DNA from: DATEZO01 sp035255485
GTDB lineage: Bacteria; Pseudomonadota; Gammaproteobacteria; Burkholderiales; Burkholderiaceae_D
Assembly: GCA_035255485.1 (NCBI GenBank)
Contig: DATEZO010000095.1
Location: 1 to 14,717, forward strand
Length of the DNA stretch: 14,717 bases
Direction of reading: 5' to 3'
Of this stretch, positions 13,564 to 14,717 are shown piece by piece. Both the position numbers and the translations under genes were made by a program. How positions within the stretch are numbered: the first letter of the stretch is position 1; each line of letters starts with the position of its first letter. The notes under the pieces were generated by a model. The model was not told where the DNA came from, did no database searches, and worked only from the letters and a program-made list of their open reading frames with translations.

Positions 13564-14196
13564 GTGGCAATTGGCCTTCAGACCGGCATGAGTACCATGC
13601 TGCGCGCAGTAGAGTTGTGCGGTATTGTCGCTTTCGCATGTTCCGGCTTTATTGAGGCCCGCAGAAAGCAGATGGATCTGGTCGGTGTATTCACCATTGC
13701 CTTCATCACCGCATTCGGCGGCGGCACCTTGCGCGACCTGCTGCTTGATCGGCGGCCGCTGTTTTGGGTGCAGCATCAGGAATACACGCTGCTGGTGTTC
13801 GGTCTGGCCTTGATCGGCATCCCCTTTTTTCGGCACTTGAGTTCCGCCGTTGCTGAAAAGGCGATTATCGTTGCGGACGCGTTTGGGCTTGGCCTGTTCA
13901 GCGCAGTCGGCACATCGCTGGCGCAAGAGGCGGGCATGCCGATTTTTGTCAGCGCCATGATGGGCGTAATTACCGGGATTTTCGGCGGCGTATTGCGCGA
14001 TGTGCTGTGCAATGAAATCCCTCTGGTATTCCGGCGCGGCCATCTGTATGCAACCTGTTCCTTCGCCGGCTGCTGGACTTTCCTGATTCTCGACTGGGCT
14101 CATGCCCCGCAGGCAGTAGCGCTCGCGCTCAGCATTCTGATGACCTCAAGCATGCGGCTGCTTGCGGTGCGATTCAATCTGACTTTGCCGGGCTGA
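13564..14196 (+). CDS. TRIC-domain cation channel family protein (UPF0126, YicG/YadS-like)
   Basis: 210 residues, about seven membrane segments, made of two repeated TRIC domains. The glycine-rich kink and following motif appear twice: FGGGTLRDLLLDRRPLFWV (51-69) and FGGVLRDVLCNEIPLVF (140-156). Prokaryotic TRIC proteins form trimeric K+-permeable channels; the physiological role of the bacterial proteins is poorly known. A GTG start at 13564 is chosen because AAGGAG lies five bases before it. An upstream in-frame ATG at 13489 lacks such a site and would add 25 hydrophilic residues not typical of the family. Two later ATGs (13588, 13597) are less likely. It sits on the opposite strand between rpmE2 and rho. 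Confidence 0.9.
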   Translation: MAIGLQTGMSTMLRAVELCGIVAFACSGFIEARRKQMDLVGVFTIAFITAFGGGTLRDLLLDRRPLFWVQHQEYTLLVFGLALIGIPFFRHLSSAVAEKAIIVADAFGLGLFSAVGTSLAQEAGMPIFVSAMMGVITGIFGGVLRDVLCNEIPLVFRRGHLYATCSFAGCWTFLILDWAHAPQAVALALSILMTSSMRLLAVRFNLTLPG

Positions 14197-14563
14197 TGGG
14201 GATGGCTCCGGCACTTTTGGCGCCGTGCAACTATCAATTAACAATAATGCGGGAGTATAGGTAAAAATATATCAATATGCGCAATGAATATGCGGTATTT
14301 AAAAAATACAACCGAGAGTATAAATGGGTTTCCGCATCTGGTTTATTCGGGGTTTTCCCATCTTTACAGGGTGTGTTTCAGCTTGTTCTGATCTGCCTGG
14401 CGCTAAAAACAGCAATGTAAAAACGACAATGGCGCATTGCCGCATGGATGCGCCATCGGGCCGGGTATGGTCGAATGGCCAGTCTTTACCTGTCCACGGC
14501 ATGCCGGCGGTTCGGATAAATTAATCCGGCGCATGCAAAGCAGCGCCTTGCGAAATCCTTCGT
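14197..14563. other. Intergenic region between convergent TRIC-domain and rho genes
   Basis: These 367 bases hold no gene I can support. Frames of 66-67 codons exist on both strands but lack ribosome binding sites and cross the hairpin at 14429-14456. The part from 14220 to 14330 is A+T-rich and contains a small dyad (GTATTT/AAATAC, about 14295-14309). The part near rho holds the hairpin described separately. It is long for a gap between convergent genes. Confidence 0.5.
14429..14456 (-). terminator. Possible terminator of rho
   Basis: ATGGCGCAT (14429-14437) and ATGCGCCAT (14448-14456) form a 9-bp stem with a ten-base loop. Reading the minus strand, T5 follows the stem after five bases, and a second T5 comes further on. 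The offset from the stem makes it a weak intrinsic terminator at best. It is 108 bases after the rho stop. Confidence 0.4.
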
Positions 14564-14717
14564 TTATCCACCGCGTCGCATCATCTCGAAGAATTCGGCA
14601 TTGTTCTTGGTTGCCTTCATCTTGTCGAGAATGAATTCCATTGCTTCGATTTCGTCCATGCTGTAGATCAGCTTGCGCAGGATCCAGATTTTCTGTAACT
14701 GGTCCGGCTTGATCAGC
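14564..14717 (-). CDS. rho: Transcription termination factor Rho, C-terminal end only
   Basis: The last 50 residues of Rho, the hexameric RNA helicase that ends transcription at rho-dependent sites; the rest lies beyond the right edge. LIKPDQLQKIWILRKLIYSM is followed by IEAMEFILDKMKATKNNAEF and ends FFEMMRRGG, the usual Rho C-terminus. The stop is TAA at 14566-14564. Rho lies upstream of rpmE2 on the same strand, a common order in betaproteobacteria, but here the TRIC-domain gene sits between them on the other strand. Confidence 0.97.
   Translation of the reverse strand, partial: LIKPDQLQKIWILRKLIYSMDEIEAMEFILDKMKATKNNAEFFEMMRRGG

Noticed and set aside
13360..14103. A 247-codon minus-strand frame opposite the TRIC-domain gene.
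   Set aside because: The composition (Q, H, E and A-rich) is a shadow pattern. The plus-strand protein has clear TRIC repeats and a good ribosome binding site.
14299..14502. A minus-strand frame with a hydrophobic stretch (CAIVVFTLLFLAP) that looks like a signal peptide.
   Set aside because: It has no ribosome binding site, it crosses the hairpin at 14429-14456, and nothing else in the frame resembles a protein family.

Overview
The window looks like a core-chromosome segment from a betaproteobacterium of the order Burkholderiales. Residue-level resemblance remembered for the desaturase, RadC, IspH and Liv proteins points to Oxalobacteraceae (Herminiimonas/Janthinobacterium-like). That taxonomic call is an inference, not a database result. 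I see no tRNA or rRNA gene, CRISPR array, insertion sequence, integrase or phage gene. Both edges cut genes: a fatty acid desaturase on the left and rho on the right.

Layout, left to right. (a) 1-1072, +: the C-terminal part of an acyl-lipid/acyl-CoA desaturase. (b) 1369-1972, -: rpmB-rpmG (L28, L33), with a good sigma70 promoter upstream and a perfect 20-bp hairpin terminator downstream. (c) radC on - is divergent from fkpB-ispH on +, the usual pairing of a SlyD-like FKBP with the last enzyme of the MEP isoprenoid pathway. (d) 4411-5205: about 800 bp with no convincing gene. It is more A+T-rich than its surroundings and holds a 66-codon orphan frame, a 16-bp perfect palindrome and an 11-codon mini-frame behind a strong Shine-Dalgarno sequence. 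(e) 5206-8874, +: livH-livM-livG-livF, the membrane and ATPase parts of a branched-chain amino-acid (HAAT) ABC importer. The operon is tightly packed and closed by a textbook terminator. Its periplasmic binding protein gene is not in the window. (f) 9138-9824, +: a PAP2-superfamily membrane protein with altered active-site motifs. (g) 12973-9882, -: a GT39/ArnT-like membrane glycosyltransferase whose stop codon overlaps the start of a NorM-like MATE transporter. (h) 13097-13363, -: rpmE2 (L31 type B) with a palindromic terminator. (i) 13564-14196, +: a TRIC-domain (UPF0126/YicG-like) membrane protein sharing an apparently overlapping divergent promoter with rpmE2. (j) 14564-14717, -: the last 50 codons of rho.

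Most of the window is ordinary housekeeping DNA and I found no clear new system. The points most worth a second look are the shared promoter between rpmE2 and the TRIC gene, the A+T-rich stretch before livH, the variant PAP2 protein beside the translationally coupled GT39-MATE pair, and the long helical extension on the desaturase.
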